Below, in pieces: positions 12,716-20,468 of a stretch of 21,313 nucleotides of DNA. The first letter of the stretch is position 1, and the number at the start of each line of letters is the position of its first letter. The notes under the pieces are model-generated. The model made no database searches. It was given only the letters and a program-made list of their open reading frames with translations, and was not told the origin of the DNA. This stretch comes from a virus. The stretch covers positions 1 to 21,313 of the IMG/VR virus record IMGVR_UViG_3300050026_000023. One strand, written 5' to 3'. Both the position numbers and the translations under genes were made by a program.

Positions 12716-14431
12716 ATGACCTCAATTCCCGCTTCCGCCATTGTGTCGGTGGTGCCGTCCGTCCTGAGTGCAGGCGGGACAGCACTCGATCTAAATGGCC
12801 TCGCTCTGACCACGAATGCCTTGATCCCAACGAACACGACGATATCCTTCTCTTCGCCGTCTGACGTTGCCGGATTCTTTGGCCCGACATCAACGGAGGC
12901 GGCAACGAGTGCTGTCTATTTTGGCGGGTTCACGGGAGCCAATGCGCTCCCCGGCAGCCTATTGTTCGCGCGGTATCCGACCGCGGCGACTGCTGCACAG
13001 ATCTATAGCGGCAGTCTTGCGAGCGTGACTGTCTCCCAAATGAATGCGATGACCGGGACGTTGGCCATCACGATCGACGGGGCTGCGTTCACCGCGTCGT
13101 CGTTTACGCTGACGGGCGTCAGTCAATCCGCCATCGCAGCGACAATTCAGACGGCGTTGAACACGACCCTGCCGACAGAGGCGTCCTGCACTACCGGCTC
13201 GATCGCGGGGACGGTCTTTACTCCAGCGGGCACGGTGACCGGGACTTTCGCCGTCGGGCAGACGCTCACGGGATCCAGCATCACGTCTGGCTCTATGATC
13301 ACGTCGGCAGGGACTGTCGGAGGCACTTGGAATTTAGCTGCATCCAGCACGGTTAGCGACATCGTAATCACTGCCACGCCGACACCTGTTAGCGTCACCT
13401 GGAACAGCACGTCAGCGAAGTTCATCCTCACCAGCGGCACAACGGGCACTATCAGCACGGTCGCATACGCAACTGGTACGCTGGCGGCAATGATCAAGCT
13501 GACTAGTGTGGCCGGTGCGACGCTATCTCAGGGCGTGGCGGGGACGACTCCCGGAGCGTTCATGACCAGTCTTGTTCAAAATACGACGAATTGGGCGAGC
13601 TTCTTCACCATGTTCGACCCGGATGGCGGATCGGGGAACGCTCAAAAACTGCTGTTCGCGCAATGGACCGCGCAGCAGAACGACCGATACGCCTATGTCT
13701 GCTGGGATACCGACATCACCCCAACTGAATCGAATGCTGCGACCACCAGCCTAGGCTATCTGTTGGCGCAAGAAAATGCGTCGGGAACCATCCTGATATA
13801 CGAGCCGACGGACTTGAACTTGGCTGCGTTCGTCAGTGGCGCAATTGCCAGCATCGATTTCACCGAAACCAACGGCCGGGCGACGTTGGCATTCAAGGGA
13901 CAGTCGGGGCTGACAGCGAGTGTCACTGATCAGACGGTTGGCGCCAATCTGATAGCCAACGGCTATAATTTCTACGGAAGCTATGCGACGGCAAACGATA
14001 AGTTTGTGTTCTTCTACCCGGGGGTGATCAGCGGACCCTATCTGTGGGCTGACAGCTACGTCAACCAAATCTGGCTGAACAACGCTTTCCAGCTTGCGAT
14101 GATGACCTTACTGACGGCGGTTAAGTCCGTTCCCTACGATGCGGCAGGGCGAACACTGATCTACGCATCATGTCAAGACGTGATCACGGCGGGGCTAAAT
14201 TTCGGCGCTTTTTCCGGCGGCGTGACGCTTTCGGCGGCGCAGGCTGCGGAAGTCAACTACGCCGCGGGCGTCAAAATCGACGCGATCCTCTCAACGCGCG
14301 GCTGGTATCTGCAAATCTTGGCGGGGACCGCACAAGTCCGCGCTGCCCGCACGTCTCCTCCAATGACGTTTTGGTATACAGACGCGGGATCCGTCCAGAA
14401 ACTCAATCTTGTTAGCGTGGAGATCCAATAA
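12716..14431 (+). CDS. Tail sheath protein (DUF3383-like) with an inserted beta module
   Basis: A 571-aa protein starting MTSIPASAIVSVVPSVLSAG. The N-terminal VVPSVLSAGG...LNGL, the FSSPSDVAGFFGPTSTEA segment, the central TWNSTSAKFILTSGTTGTIS, and the C-terminal sequence running from QIWLNNAFQLAMMTLLTAVK to VSVEIQ are typical of the DUF3383 contractile-sheath family; WASFFTMFDPD is the expected conserved core. The sheath surrounds the tube and contracts to drive it into the cell. An extra segment of about 65 residues (157-221) interrupts the fold between TIQTALNTTLP and PVSVTWNS and resembles the repeat of the cement protein. The start is chosen from GGAG at 12707-12710. The stop overlaps the tube ATG (TAATG), as expected for stoichiometric sheath/tube pairs. 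Confidence 0.85.
   Translation: MTSIPASAIVSVVPSVLSAGGTALDLNGLALTTNALIPTNTTISFSSPSDVAGFFGPTSTEAATSAVYFGGFTGANALPGSLLFARYPTAATAAQIYSGSLASVTVSQMNAMTGTLAITIDGAAFTASSFTLTGVSQSAIAATIQTALNTTLPTEASCTTGSIAGTVFTPAGTVTGTFAVGQTLTGSSITSGSMITSAGTVGGTWNLAASSTVSDIVITATPTPVSVTWNSTSAKFILTSGTTGTISTVAYATGTLAAMIKLTSVAGATLSQGVAGTTPGAFMTSLVQNTTNWASFFTMFDPDGGSGNAQKLLFAQWTAQQNDRYAYVCWDTDITPTESNAATTSLGYLLAQENASGTILIYEPTDLNLAAFVSGAIASIDFTETNGRATLAFKGQSGLTASVTDQTVGANLIANGYNFYGSYATANDKFVFFYPGVISGPYLWADSYVNQIWLNNAFQLAMMTLLTAVKSVPYDAAGRTLIYASCQDVITAGLNFGAFSGGVTLSAAQAAEVNYAAGVKIDAILSTRGWYLQILAGTAQVRAARTSPPMTFWYTDAGSVQKLNLVSVEIQ
13184..13378 (+). repeat. Beta repeat module inserted in the sheath, related to the cement repeats
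   Basis: This encodes sheath residues 157-221: CTTGSIAGTVFTPAGTVTG, then AVGQTLTGSSITSGSMITS, then GTVGGTWNLAASSTVSD. Residue by residue it follows cement repeat unit 1: C-TGSI-(S/A)-GT, then VG..L(S/T)G, then the VITS/MITS-type strand, then GT..GG, then a closing S..VS...I strand. It sits inside the DUF3383-like fold, so it should form a loop domain facing outward from the sheath. Confidence 0.6.
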
Positions 14432-14862
14432 TGGCTACGATTACAGGCGCAAATAGCACCTTTTATTTGTCTATCGACACGATCTTCCCGATAGCGCAAG
14501 AACTACAAGGGTTCGCCGTCGATGATCTGATGGACACGGACGCGATCGAACGTGTCGAAACAAAAATGGGCGTTGATGGAATTCTTTCTGCTGGCCGCGT
14601 CAATGTTCCGGTCAAGACAACCATCGCATTGATGGCGGATAGCGCCAGCATTGACTTGTTCGAGCAATGGGTAGCATATGAAGCGTCAGTGAATGACGTT
14701 TACTTTGCCAACGGGACCATTTCTCAAGACAGTATCGGTCGCCGATATACCCTAACGAATGGGGTGCTTACGAGTTATCCCACGATGGCTAACATCAAAA
14801 AGTTGCTCGGCGAGCGAAAAATGATCATCACATGGGAATCTGTCACAGGGAGCACTTACTGA
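14431..14862 (+). CDS. Tail tube protein (DUF3277-like)
   Basis: A 143-aa protein immediately after the sheath. Features of the DUF3277 tube family are the N-terminal G-A-N/F-x-L pattern (ITGANSTFYLSIDTIFPIAQ), the charged DDLMDTDAIERVETKMGVDG strand-helix segment, VNVPVKTTIALMADSASIDL, and GRRYTLTNGVLTSYPTMANI with KKLLGERKMIITWE at the end. Hexamers would stack to form the inner tube through which DNA passes. GGAG at 14419-14422 lies 8 nt upstream of the ATG, and the ATG overlaps the sheath stop. The stop overlaps the chaperone ATG (TGATG). Confidence 0.85.
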   Translation: MATITGANSTFYLSIDTIFPIAQELQGFAVDDLMDTDAIERVETKMGVDGILSAGRVNVPVKTTIALMADSASIDLFEQWVAYEASVNDVYFANGTISQDSIGRRYTLTNGVLTSYPTMANIKKLLGERKMIITWESVTGSTY

Positions 14863-15266
14863 TGTCTCGCAAGGAAATCACCATCACAATTTCGGCGGAA
14901 GGGCGAGATAAAGGGAAACAGTTTCGCCTCCGTGAAATGTCGGCCTCGCAGGCTGAGAAGTGGGCGACAAAAGCGTTTCTCGCCTTAGCCAAAGGTGGGG
15001 TCGATCTCCCTGGTAATGTCAGTGCGTCAGGTGCCGCAGGGATCGCGGTCATGGGATTGAGTGGGCTGCGTCATGCCCGGTTCGAAGATCTTGAACCACT
15101 CATGGACGAGGCCATGCAGTGCGTGAGTCGAATCCCGGATCCAAACCACCCGCAAGCAACCCTCCCTCTCAACGATGACGCGATCGAAGAAGTCGCGACG
15201 TGCCTAAAGCTGAGACAGGAGTTATTTGCGCTCCACACGGGTTTTTCGCCAGCCGACTTCCTGTAG
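14862..15266 (+). CDS. Tail assembly chaperone, zero-frame product (G-like)
   Basis: A 134-aa protein beginning MSRKEITITISAEGRDKGKQ. The early beta strands followed by RLREMSASQAEKWATKAFLA, the Gly/Ala-rich middle and the C-terminal LKLRQELFALHTGFSPADFL match tail assembly chaperone proteins of the G type found between tube and tape measure genes. It coats the tape measure during tail assembly and is absent from mature tails. The in-frame ATG at 14832 is rejected because it lies within the tube gene, while ATG 14862 makes the standard TGATG overlap. A -1 frameshift near the end yields a longer product (see 14862-15481). Confidence 0.8.
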   Translation: MSRKEITITISAEGRDKGKQFRLREMSASQAEKWATKAFLALAKGGVDLPGNVSASGAAGIAVMGLSGLRHARFEDLEPLMDEAMQCVSRIPDPNHPQATLPLNDDAIEEVATCLKLRQELFALHTGFSPADFL

Positions 15267-15481
15267 ATCTGGGAGTCGGCCCGGTTGTTACTGAGGAATA
15301 CGTGGAATATACAAACGTTTCACAGCGTATCGGCGCGGTGATATCCAGCGGACATGCCCGAATGACTGAACTAGATAGCGCGCTGGGGATCGAAGACCTG
15401 TATAATCTGCTGGAAATTATCCAGATTGATGCGCACAATCAACGAATCGCATCAAAGGCAGCACAAGGGAGAAGGCAATAG
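14862..15481 (+). CDS. Tail assembly chaperone GT fusion made by -1 frameshift
   Basis: The zero frame (14862-15266) and the frame ending at 15481 differ by -1 and overlap where the G-T junction is expected. Slippage at G GGT TTT (15239-15245) changes HTGF-SPADFL into HTGF-FASRLPVDLG and continues with GVGPVVTEEYVEY to residue ~206 (128 residues from frame 0 plus 78 from the -1 frame). The extra domain is acidic at first, then basic at its tail (ASKAAQGRRQ). In lambda the GT protein links the tape measure to tube protein; the same role is inferred here. The -1 part has no good independent start codon of its own, which further supports the fusion. The coordinates span both frames; the base at 15245 is read twice. 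Confidence 0.85.
15239..15280 (+). other. Programmed -1 ribosomal frameshift signal
   Basis: The heptamer GGGTTTT (15239-15245) fits X XXY YYZ in the zero frame (G GGT TTT). After a 6-nt spacer (15246-15251) comes a 10-bp stem, GCCGACTTCC (15252-15261) with GGGAGTCGGC (15271-15280), one G-U pair, and a 9-nt loop that contains the zero-frame TAG stop at 15264-15266. All three standard components are present with the standard spacing, between a tube gene and a tape measure gene. Confidence 0.9.
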
Positions 15482-15484
15482 CGC

Positions 15485-17839
15485 ATGGACATAGTTGACA
15501 AGCTCGTCGTCACCCTCGGGCTGGATGCCAGCGGATTCAAGCAAGGGACGAAGGATGCCTATTCGTCCCTTGACGGATTCGCCGCGAAATCCGACGAAGC
15601 CGGGCGGCGCATAGCGGCAGGACTAGGCGTCTCAAAAGAGGCTCTGGAAAGTTGGCACGCTAGTGCAGGTAAGCTTTCCGGCGCGAACCCAATCAGCAAG
15701 GCGTTTGAAGACCTCGGCGTATCGGTAGCCACTGCCTCCGGGAAATTACGCCCGCTCCGCGACATCCTTGTCGATCTGAGCGGAAAATTCGAGGGACTGG
15801 ACAAGGCTCAACGTGCGGCGGCTGGGGCGTCTCTCGGACTGAGTCAACAATCCATCGATGCTCTGAGCAAGGGCAAAACTGCCGTAACGGGCATGTCTGT
15901 TGAGGTTCAGAAACGGATTGACCTCGAAAAGAAACAGCACGAGGCGTCAAGCAAACAATCAGCGGAACAGCTAGACCGGAACAAGAAGCAGTTAGCGAGT
16001 TACTCAAAAATACGAGATATGCTAATTTCCGTTTCGTCGGTAGTTGGCCTCGGCGGATTCTCGGAACTTGTAAACAAAGTAAGTTCTGGCGACGCATCGC
16101 TGTATCGTTTTGCAAATTTGATCGGCGTCAACGAGGAAAAGCTACGCAGTCTCCAATCTGTCATTAAGTCGTTTGGGGGAACTGACCAAGACATTAGTCA
16201 GTTCGCGCAAAATGTTACAACAGAAATCGCTAACTATAAAGCTACTGGGCAAACATCACTTATTCCTGGGCTAAACCGTCTAAGTTCAGAAGTTAATTTC
16301 GACACAAGAAAATATATGGACGAAAAAACGTCCACAGAAGAACGCATAAAGATGATGGCTGATGCCGTCAAGGCATATCAGGTCCAGGGTTTTACTCAGG
16401 GAGACATCCAGTATAGATTGCAACTTGCAGGTCAGTCGAACCCGCTAATAAACTTGGAGATGCAGGGCCGGGCGAAAATTGATGAAAAGCTTGCTCAAGC
16501 GCAGACCGAGAACAAGGCGGATGGAGATAGCGGGAAACTAGCTGCGGACAGGGAAAGGGCATTTAATAACCTGACGACTGCCGTCGAAGGGACGTTTAGG
16601 ATAATAAATGACAAACTAAACCCGGCACTTACGAAGTTTTATGATTGGCTGTCGAATTTTATCGACAAGCACCCGGATACTGCTGTCGCGGCCGAAGCGC
16701 TCATGGGCGGCGGTATTCTGTATAAACTGTATAAATTTTTTCGACCGGGCGTAGCCGCGGCTCCGTCGGTAGCAACAGGAGCAGCGGGCGGTGGTATTGT
16801 TGGTGGGGTTCTTGCGGGCATTGCGGCAGGACTTGCGTTGTTTTTTAAGGGCGGCGATCTTGGACTAAATACCGGGGAAGAGGATAACGGGATAGGTCGG
16901 GGCCGACCTATTTTGCAACCGAAGCCCGCGCCAAAATCTCCGTTGACTTCCGATAACCCAGCCGCAGGTTATGGTTATTTTGATTTGATGGCGTATAATC
17001 CCGCAGAGGGATCAGGGAACGGGATCGTCAGAGCAATCGCTACTTTGGCGGTTAGCATTCAGCATTATTTATGGGATTTGCAGGTGGGCCTTATTTCTGG
17101 GATGCAGATGCTTCTGCGCCCAAGTGAAGCCGGAACCGTGATGGAAATTGACAACTACGGTGGATCGTCCGGAGCATCGGGAATAAACGGGGCTAAATTG
17201 ACCTCGGATCAAAAAAAGAAAGCAGCATATGCGGTAGAGTATCTTAAGCAAAAAGGCGGCTGGACAACAAATCAAGCGGTCGGGATCGTCTCCAATCTCA
17301 TGCGGGAAAGTGGCATGAATGAACGCGCGGTTGGCGATCACGGTACGTCGTTCGGGCTGCCGCAGCTTCATGGTTCGCGCGTTAATGATTTTCGGCAGTG
17401 GTCCGGGCATGATATCCGCAATTCGACGCTGGACGAACAGCTTGGTTTTATTAACCATGAACTGACCGTGGGGAAAGAGCGGCGGGCAGGAGACATTATC
17501 CGAGGAACGCAAACTAGCGACCAAGCAGCTCGGGCGGGCACGCAGTATTACGAGCGCCCCCGGGATATTGCCGGAGAATCAAACAAAAGTGCCGCGATCG
17601 CACGTCTCCTCGGCGCCCGCATCGATCCTATGGCGGAGACCGGGGCGTCAACCCACATGTCGTTACGAGACTGGTCCGACAGCGTTGCCAAGCGCGGGGG
17701 CACCGTATCGAGCGATGTCCGAATTGGTACGATTGTTATCCACACTGCGGCGACAGATGCCAGGGGCATCGCTGCCGAAATTTATCCTGCCATTACCAGG
17801 ACGGCAAATGCTTATAGATCTGATACAGGTCTGGCATAA
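15485..17839 (+). CDS. Tape measure protein with C-terminal tail-lysozyme domain
   Basis: A 784-aa protein. Residues 1-60 (DKLVVTLGLDASGFKQGTKD) are the classic tape measure start. The middle is helical, with a Lys/Glu-rich coiled-coil stretch about 140-175. Residues about 433-454 form a Gly/Ala hydrophobic segment (GGIVGGVLAGIAAGLALFF) that may enter the membrane. Residues about 575-700 resemble the phage tail lysozyme domain: GGWTTNQAVGIVSNLMRESG with likely catalytic E608, then HGTSFGLPQLHG, then LGFINHELTVGKERRAG. The end, VRIGTIVIHTAATDARGIA, is common at tape measure C-termini. The protein sets tail length and probably helps cross the cell wall and inner membrane. A purine-rich GGGAGAAGG lies just upstream. 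At 784 aa the implied tail is of moderate length. Confidence 0.9.
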   Translation: MDIVDKLVVTLGLDASGFKQGTKDAYSSLDGFAAKSDEAGRRIAAGLGVSKEALESWHASAGKLSGANPISKAFEDLGVSVATASGKLRPLRDILVDLSGKFEGLDKAQRAAAGASLGLSQQSIDALSKGKTAVTGMSVEVQKRIDLEKKQHEASSKQSAEQLDRNKKQLASYSKIRDMLISVSSVVGLGGFSELVNKVSSGDASLYRFANLIGVNEEKLRSLQSVIKSFGGTDQDISQFAQNVTTEIANYKATGQTSLIPGLNRLSSEVNFDTRKYMDEKTSTEERIKMMADAVKAYQVQGFTQGDIQYRLQLAGQSNPLINLEMQGRAKIDEKLAQAQTENKADGDSGKLAADRERAFNNLTTAVEGTFRIINDKLNPALTKFYDWLSNFIDKHPDTAVAAEALMGGGILYKLYKFFRPGVAAAPSVATGAAGGGIVGGVLAGIAAGLALFFKGGDLGLNTGEEDNGIGRGRPILQPKPAPKSPLTSDNPAAGYGYFDLMAYNPAEGSGNGIVRAIATLAVSIQHYLWDLQVGLISGMQMLLRPSEAGTVMEIDNYGGSSGASGINGAKLTSDQKKKAAYAVEYLKQKGGWTTNQAVGIVSNLMRESGMNERAVGDHGTSFGLPQLHGSRVNDFRQWSGHDIRNSTLDEQLGFINHELTVGKERRAGDIIRGTQTSDQAARAGTQYYERPRDIAGESNKSAAIARLLGARIDPMAETGASTHMSLRDWSDSVAKRGGTVSSDVRIGTIVIHTAATDARGIAAEIYPAITRTANAYRSDTGLA

Positions 17840-18435
17840 TGGCCGCCACGAATGGTGTCCCGACTCTTTTAGGCGGACAGCCCGTCTCCACGGCCCCATC
17901 GGCTCTGCTAACGCAGGACGCCCAAACCGTCATGGCGGCGTCTGCCGCCACCGTGTGGGGGGTGTACCAGGACGGCGCTTTGATCGTTAAGCCAGATTCC
18001 ATCATCGCAGTGGAATACAAGCGGGAGTGGAAAATCGCGGATTATCCGCAAGAAGAAGGTGGGTTCGAGTCCTACGATAAAGTAACCGTTCCATTTGACG
18101 TTCGCCTTACGATGACAAAGGGCGGTTCAAAAGAAGCCCGCCAAAAATTTCTTGAAAGCATCGACACGGTAGCGGCATCATTGGATACATACGATATTGT
18201 TACGCCAGATGTCACATATCTTAGTTGCAACGCTAGTCACATAAATTATAAAAGAATTGCTACATCTGGCGTTAATCTGATAACAGTAGAGATGTGGCTA
18301 GTCGAAATACGAGTTACGGTGACGGTGGAATTCTCAAACACAAATAAGCCTAGCGGGGCGAACCCGATAAGCACTGGGCCAGTCCAAACAATTACTCCGT
18401 CTGCTGCGGAGACGCCTTCCACTGCTATTTTATGA
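17839..18435 (+). CDS. Dit-like distal tail / baseplate protein
   Basis: A 198-aa protein with a Ser/Ala-rich N-terminus (about 1-40) and a central beta domain: DSIIAVEYKREWKIADYPQE, then FESYDKVTVPFDVRLTMTKG, then SKEARQKFLESIDTVAASLD, then the GVNLITVEMWLVEIRVTVTV strand pair. The EYK..W.i.dYP.e.Ggf.sYnKV..P....l..t.gG sequence is characteristic of Dit-like N-terminal domains encoded after tape measures in contractile phages. It would form the ring joining tube to baseplate hub. The Pro/Ser/Thr tail (about 170-198) is likely flexible. Start overlaps the previous stop (TAATG) and stop overlaps the next ATG (ATGA). Confidence 0.75.
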   Translation: MAATNGVPTLLGGQPVSTAPSALLTQDAQTVMAASAATVWGVYQDGALIVKPDSIIAVEYKREWKIADYPQEEGGFESYDKVTVPFDVRLTMTKGGSKEARQKFLESIDTVAASLDTYDIVTPDVTYLSCNASHINYKRIATSGVNLITVEMWLVEIRVTVTVEFSNTNKPSGANPISTGPVQTITPSAAETPSTAIL

Positions 18436-18758
18436 TAGGCTTCGCTATGCTGATAATTCCGGTTATTGATACCTACTCGCAAACAGTTAGCGTACAACTC
18501 GCGTTTCAGAGTTGTTCCATTAACCTGTATCAAAAATCAACCGGATTCTTTTGTGATCTCTATGTCAACGGCACGCTGATTATCGGCGGGGTGATTTGCC
18601 AAAATATGAATAGGATTGTCCGATCACTCTATCTGGGGTTCTCCGGCGATCTGGCGTGGTACGACACCCAGGGAACGGATGATCCGTCAAGCCCCGGCCT
18701 TGGTACCAGATATTTGTTCTACTACCTAACCACAGCAGACCTGAACGGATTAGGCTGA
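18432..18758 (+). CDS. Baseplate plug-like protein
   Basis: A 108-aa protein with ...IPVIDTYSQTVSVQLAFQSC, then SINLYQKSTGFFCDLYVNG and GDLAWYDTQGTDDPSSPGLG, ending TRYLFYYLTTADLNGLG. The pattern (I-P..d..sQ.v...L.g..y.l.l.yN...g.w.lDl, D......DP...gLG.R..L.Y) matches the small plug proteins that close the tube inside the baseplate hub in Pam3-type and related myoviruses. The start is either ATG 18432 (ATGA overlap) or the in-frame ATG 18447; the latter gives an N-terminus nearer to the family. Gene order (Dit-like, plug, hub, spike) supports the call. Confidence 0.75.
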   Translation: MIGFAMLIIPVIDTYSQTVSVQLAFQSCSINLYQKSTGFFCDLYVNGTLIIGGVICQNMNRIVRSLYLGFSGDLAWYDTQGTDDPSSPGLGTRYLFYYLTTADLNGLG

Positions 18759-19639
18759 TGTCATTCGTTCAGCGGCTGATCAATGTCACGTTTAGGTTGG
18801 GCAGCGGAACTTTCGAAAACACGAAGTTCAACACGGTTACGCTATCAAATCTTCGCGTATCTACGTTAATCAATTCGGTTTCCGGCCCTGATTTTAATTC
18901 TGCGTCCATAAGAATTTTTGGGATGACTCTTCCTCAAATGAACCAGTTATCCGAAATAACAGACCAAGCATTTTTGGTTAAGCACAATATCATTTCCGTA
19001 GCAGCAGGAGATGCAGTCAACGGAATGAGCACCGTGTTTGTGGGGAACATCCAAAACGCTTGGTTTGATGGGAATAGCTCTCCTCAGGTTGTATTCAACG
19101 TCAGCGCCGCATCCGCATTTTTTCATTCCATACAACCAGCAAACCCAACGAGCTATCGCGGCGCGGTGAATGTTGCCGACGCTATGAAAGCCCTAGCGAA
19201 ACAAATGGGATATGGATTTTCAAATAACGGTGTAAATGTCACACTAAAAAAACCGTATCTGCCAGGAACACTGCGGGATCAGGTCCGAAATCTCGCCGAA
19301 CAGGCAAATATATACTTCACAATTGACCGGGACGTTTTGTACATATATTCTAAAAGAACGGGGTCTTCTGAAAATCCTATATTGGTCTCTGTAGAAACTG
19401 GAATGGTCGGATACCCTACGTATATGAGCAACGGGTTGGCCGTGAGAACCCTGTGGAATCCGAACATCCGGGTTGGATCCCCGATACAGGTAAAAAGCAT
19501 ACTGAAGGTCGCCGAGGGTGTCGTTTGGCGGGTACAATCGTTTGCTCATAGCCTCGACAGCATGGTCCCCGGCGGGCAGTGGTTTACCACGATGCAATGT
19601 ACCACGCTTAACCCAAACCAAAGCACCCAAACACCATGA
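18758..19639 (+). CDS. Baseplate hub protein
   Basis: A 293-aa protein with repeated beta strands typical of hub proteins: FNTVTLSNLRVSTLINSVSG, then ASIRIFGMTLPQMNQLSEIT, then HNIISVAAGDAVNGMSTVF, VFVGNIQNAWFDGNSSPQVV and FNVSAASAFFHSIQPANPTS. A small domain at about 140-200 (NVADAMKALAKQMGYGFSNN; LRDQVRNLAEQANIYFTIDR) resembles the peptide-binding-like domain of hubs, and the end has SPIQVKSILKVAEGVVWRVQ. A trimer should connect the tube to the spike. It is flanked by plug and spike genes, with 1-nt and 4-nt overlaps. No lysozyme motif is present, consistent with that activity residing in the tape measure. Confidence 0.8.
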   Translation: MSFVQRLINVTFRLGSGTFENTKFNTVTLSNLRVSTLINSVSGPDFNSASIRIFGMTLPQMNQLSEITDQAFLVKHNIISVAAGDAVNGMSTVFVGNIQNAWFDGNSSPQVVFNVSAASAFFHSIQPANPTSYRGAVNVADAMKALAKQMGYGFSNNGVNVTLKKPYLPGTLRDQVRNLAEQANIYFTIDRDVLYIYSKRTGSSENPILVSVETGMVGYPTYMSNGLAVRTLWNPNIRVGSPIQVKSILKVAEGVVWRVQSFAHSLDSMVPGGQWFTTMQCTTLNPNQSTQTP

Positions 19640-20199
19640 CAAATTTTGACAGCTTCAACAGGGGCCAAGGATTCCAGGGATCTGTCGATGCCGGTGTTGT
19701 TGGCAGCGACTACAATACCCTGCACTCGACCATTGCCGCGATTATTGGCAGGATTTGGACAAGCGCCCCGGTCCAGGTGATGGCGGTCACAAATGCCGGG
19801 GGAGTATCTCCTGTAGGGTTCGTGGATCTACTGCCATTGGTCAATCAGATCGATGGGAATGGCAATGCCGTGCCCCATGGGACCATCCACCAATGTCCAT
19901 ATCAGCGTGTTCAGGGTGGCGGCAATGCCGTGATTATGGACCCGCAAGTCGGTGATATTGGTGTTGCCCTATTCGCAATGCGGGACATCGATAGTGCTAT
20001 CGCAAACAAAGGCCAAGCAAATCCAGGCAGTTTCCGACGGTACAATCCGGCTGATGCAATCTATCTGTACACGATCGCAGGATCGGCGCCGACGCAGTAT
20101 ATGCAATACACGGCATCGGGCATTACGATAACGTCGCCAACTGCTGTCACCATCAATGCTCCACAAGTTACTATCAATGCCACAACGATCGCAATGTGA
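19636..20199 (+). CDS. Baseplate spike protein (Gp138 N-terminal OB-domain type)
   Basis: A 187-aa protein. Residues about 35-140 form an OB-type domain with VQVMAVTNAGGVSPVGFVDL, then VPHGTIHQCPYQRVQGGGNA, then MDPQVGDIGVALFAMRDIDS and GQANPGSFRRYNPADAIYLY. These elements (G.V.V.PlV.qiDg.g...phg.I...P..R.qgG..a.i..P.vGDiG...f..rDis) are typical of Gp138-like/gpV-like spikes. The C-terminus is a beta-helix-like repeat (GITITSPTAVTINAPQVTIN) that trimerises into the needle. It acts together with the PAAR tip encoded next. Start overlaps the hub stop by 4 nt. Confidence 0.85.
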   Translation: MTNFDSFNRGQGFQGSVDAGVVGSDYNTLHSTIAAIIGRIWTSAPVQVMAVTNAGGVSPVGFVDLLPLVNQIDGNGNAVPHGTIHQCPYQRVQGGGNAVIMDPQVGDIGVALFAMRDIDSAIANKGQANPGSFRRYNPADAIYLYTIAGSAPTQYMQYTASGITITSPTAVTINAPQVTINATTIAM

Positions 20200-20468
20200 T
20201 GTCGGTATTATCTCCTGTTGCGCGCCTTGGTGATACATCGAGTCATGGCGGCACGATCATCTCAGCATCGACGCACAAAACGGCAGATGGGCGTGGCATC
20301 GCTCGTTCCGGAGACGATCACTCCTGCCCGTTGCCGGGGCATGGTATAACAGCGCTGTCGGCAACGTCTGTCAATACATGCGATGGCAGGCAGATTGTCC
20401 GCATTGGCGATGTGGCCGGATGTGGCGCCGTGATTAGTTCCGGAAGCCCTGTTGTGAGTTCGCACTAA
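20199..20468 (+). CDS. PAAR-domain spike tip protein
   Basis: An 89-aa protein with the PAAR pattern: PVARLGDTSSHGGTIISAST, GRGIARSGDDHSCPLPGHGI, RIGDVAGCGAVISSGSP. Likely metal ligands are H16, H41, H48 and C75, with C43 as another candidate. PAAR proteins cap the spike trimer with a metal-bound sharp tip that first touches the outer membrane. ATG 20199 overlaps the spike stop (TGATG); a GTG one codon upstream (20196) is an equally placed alternative. The stop overlaps the next ATG (TAATG). Confidence 0.85.
   Translation: MSVLSPVARLGDTSSHGGTIISASTHKTADGRGIARSGDDHSCPLPGHGITALSATSVNTCDGRQIVRIGDVAGCGAVISSGSPVVSSH

Noticed and set aside
15200-15481. Independent 93-aa gene between chaperone and tape measure
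   Set aside because: Its first ~15 residues lie in the zero-frame gene and are not family-like; the slippery site and stem show it is the -1 extension of the chaperone.
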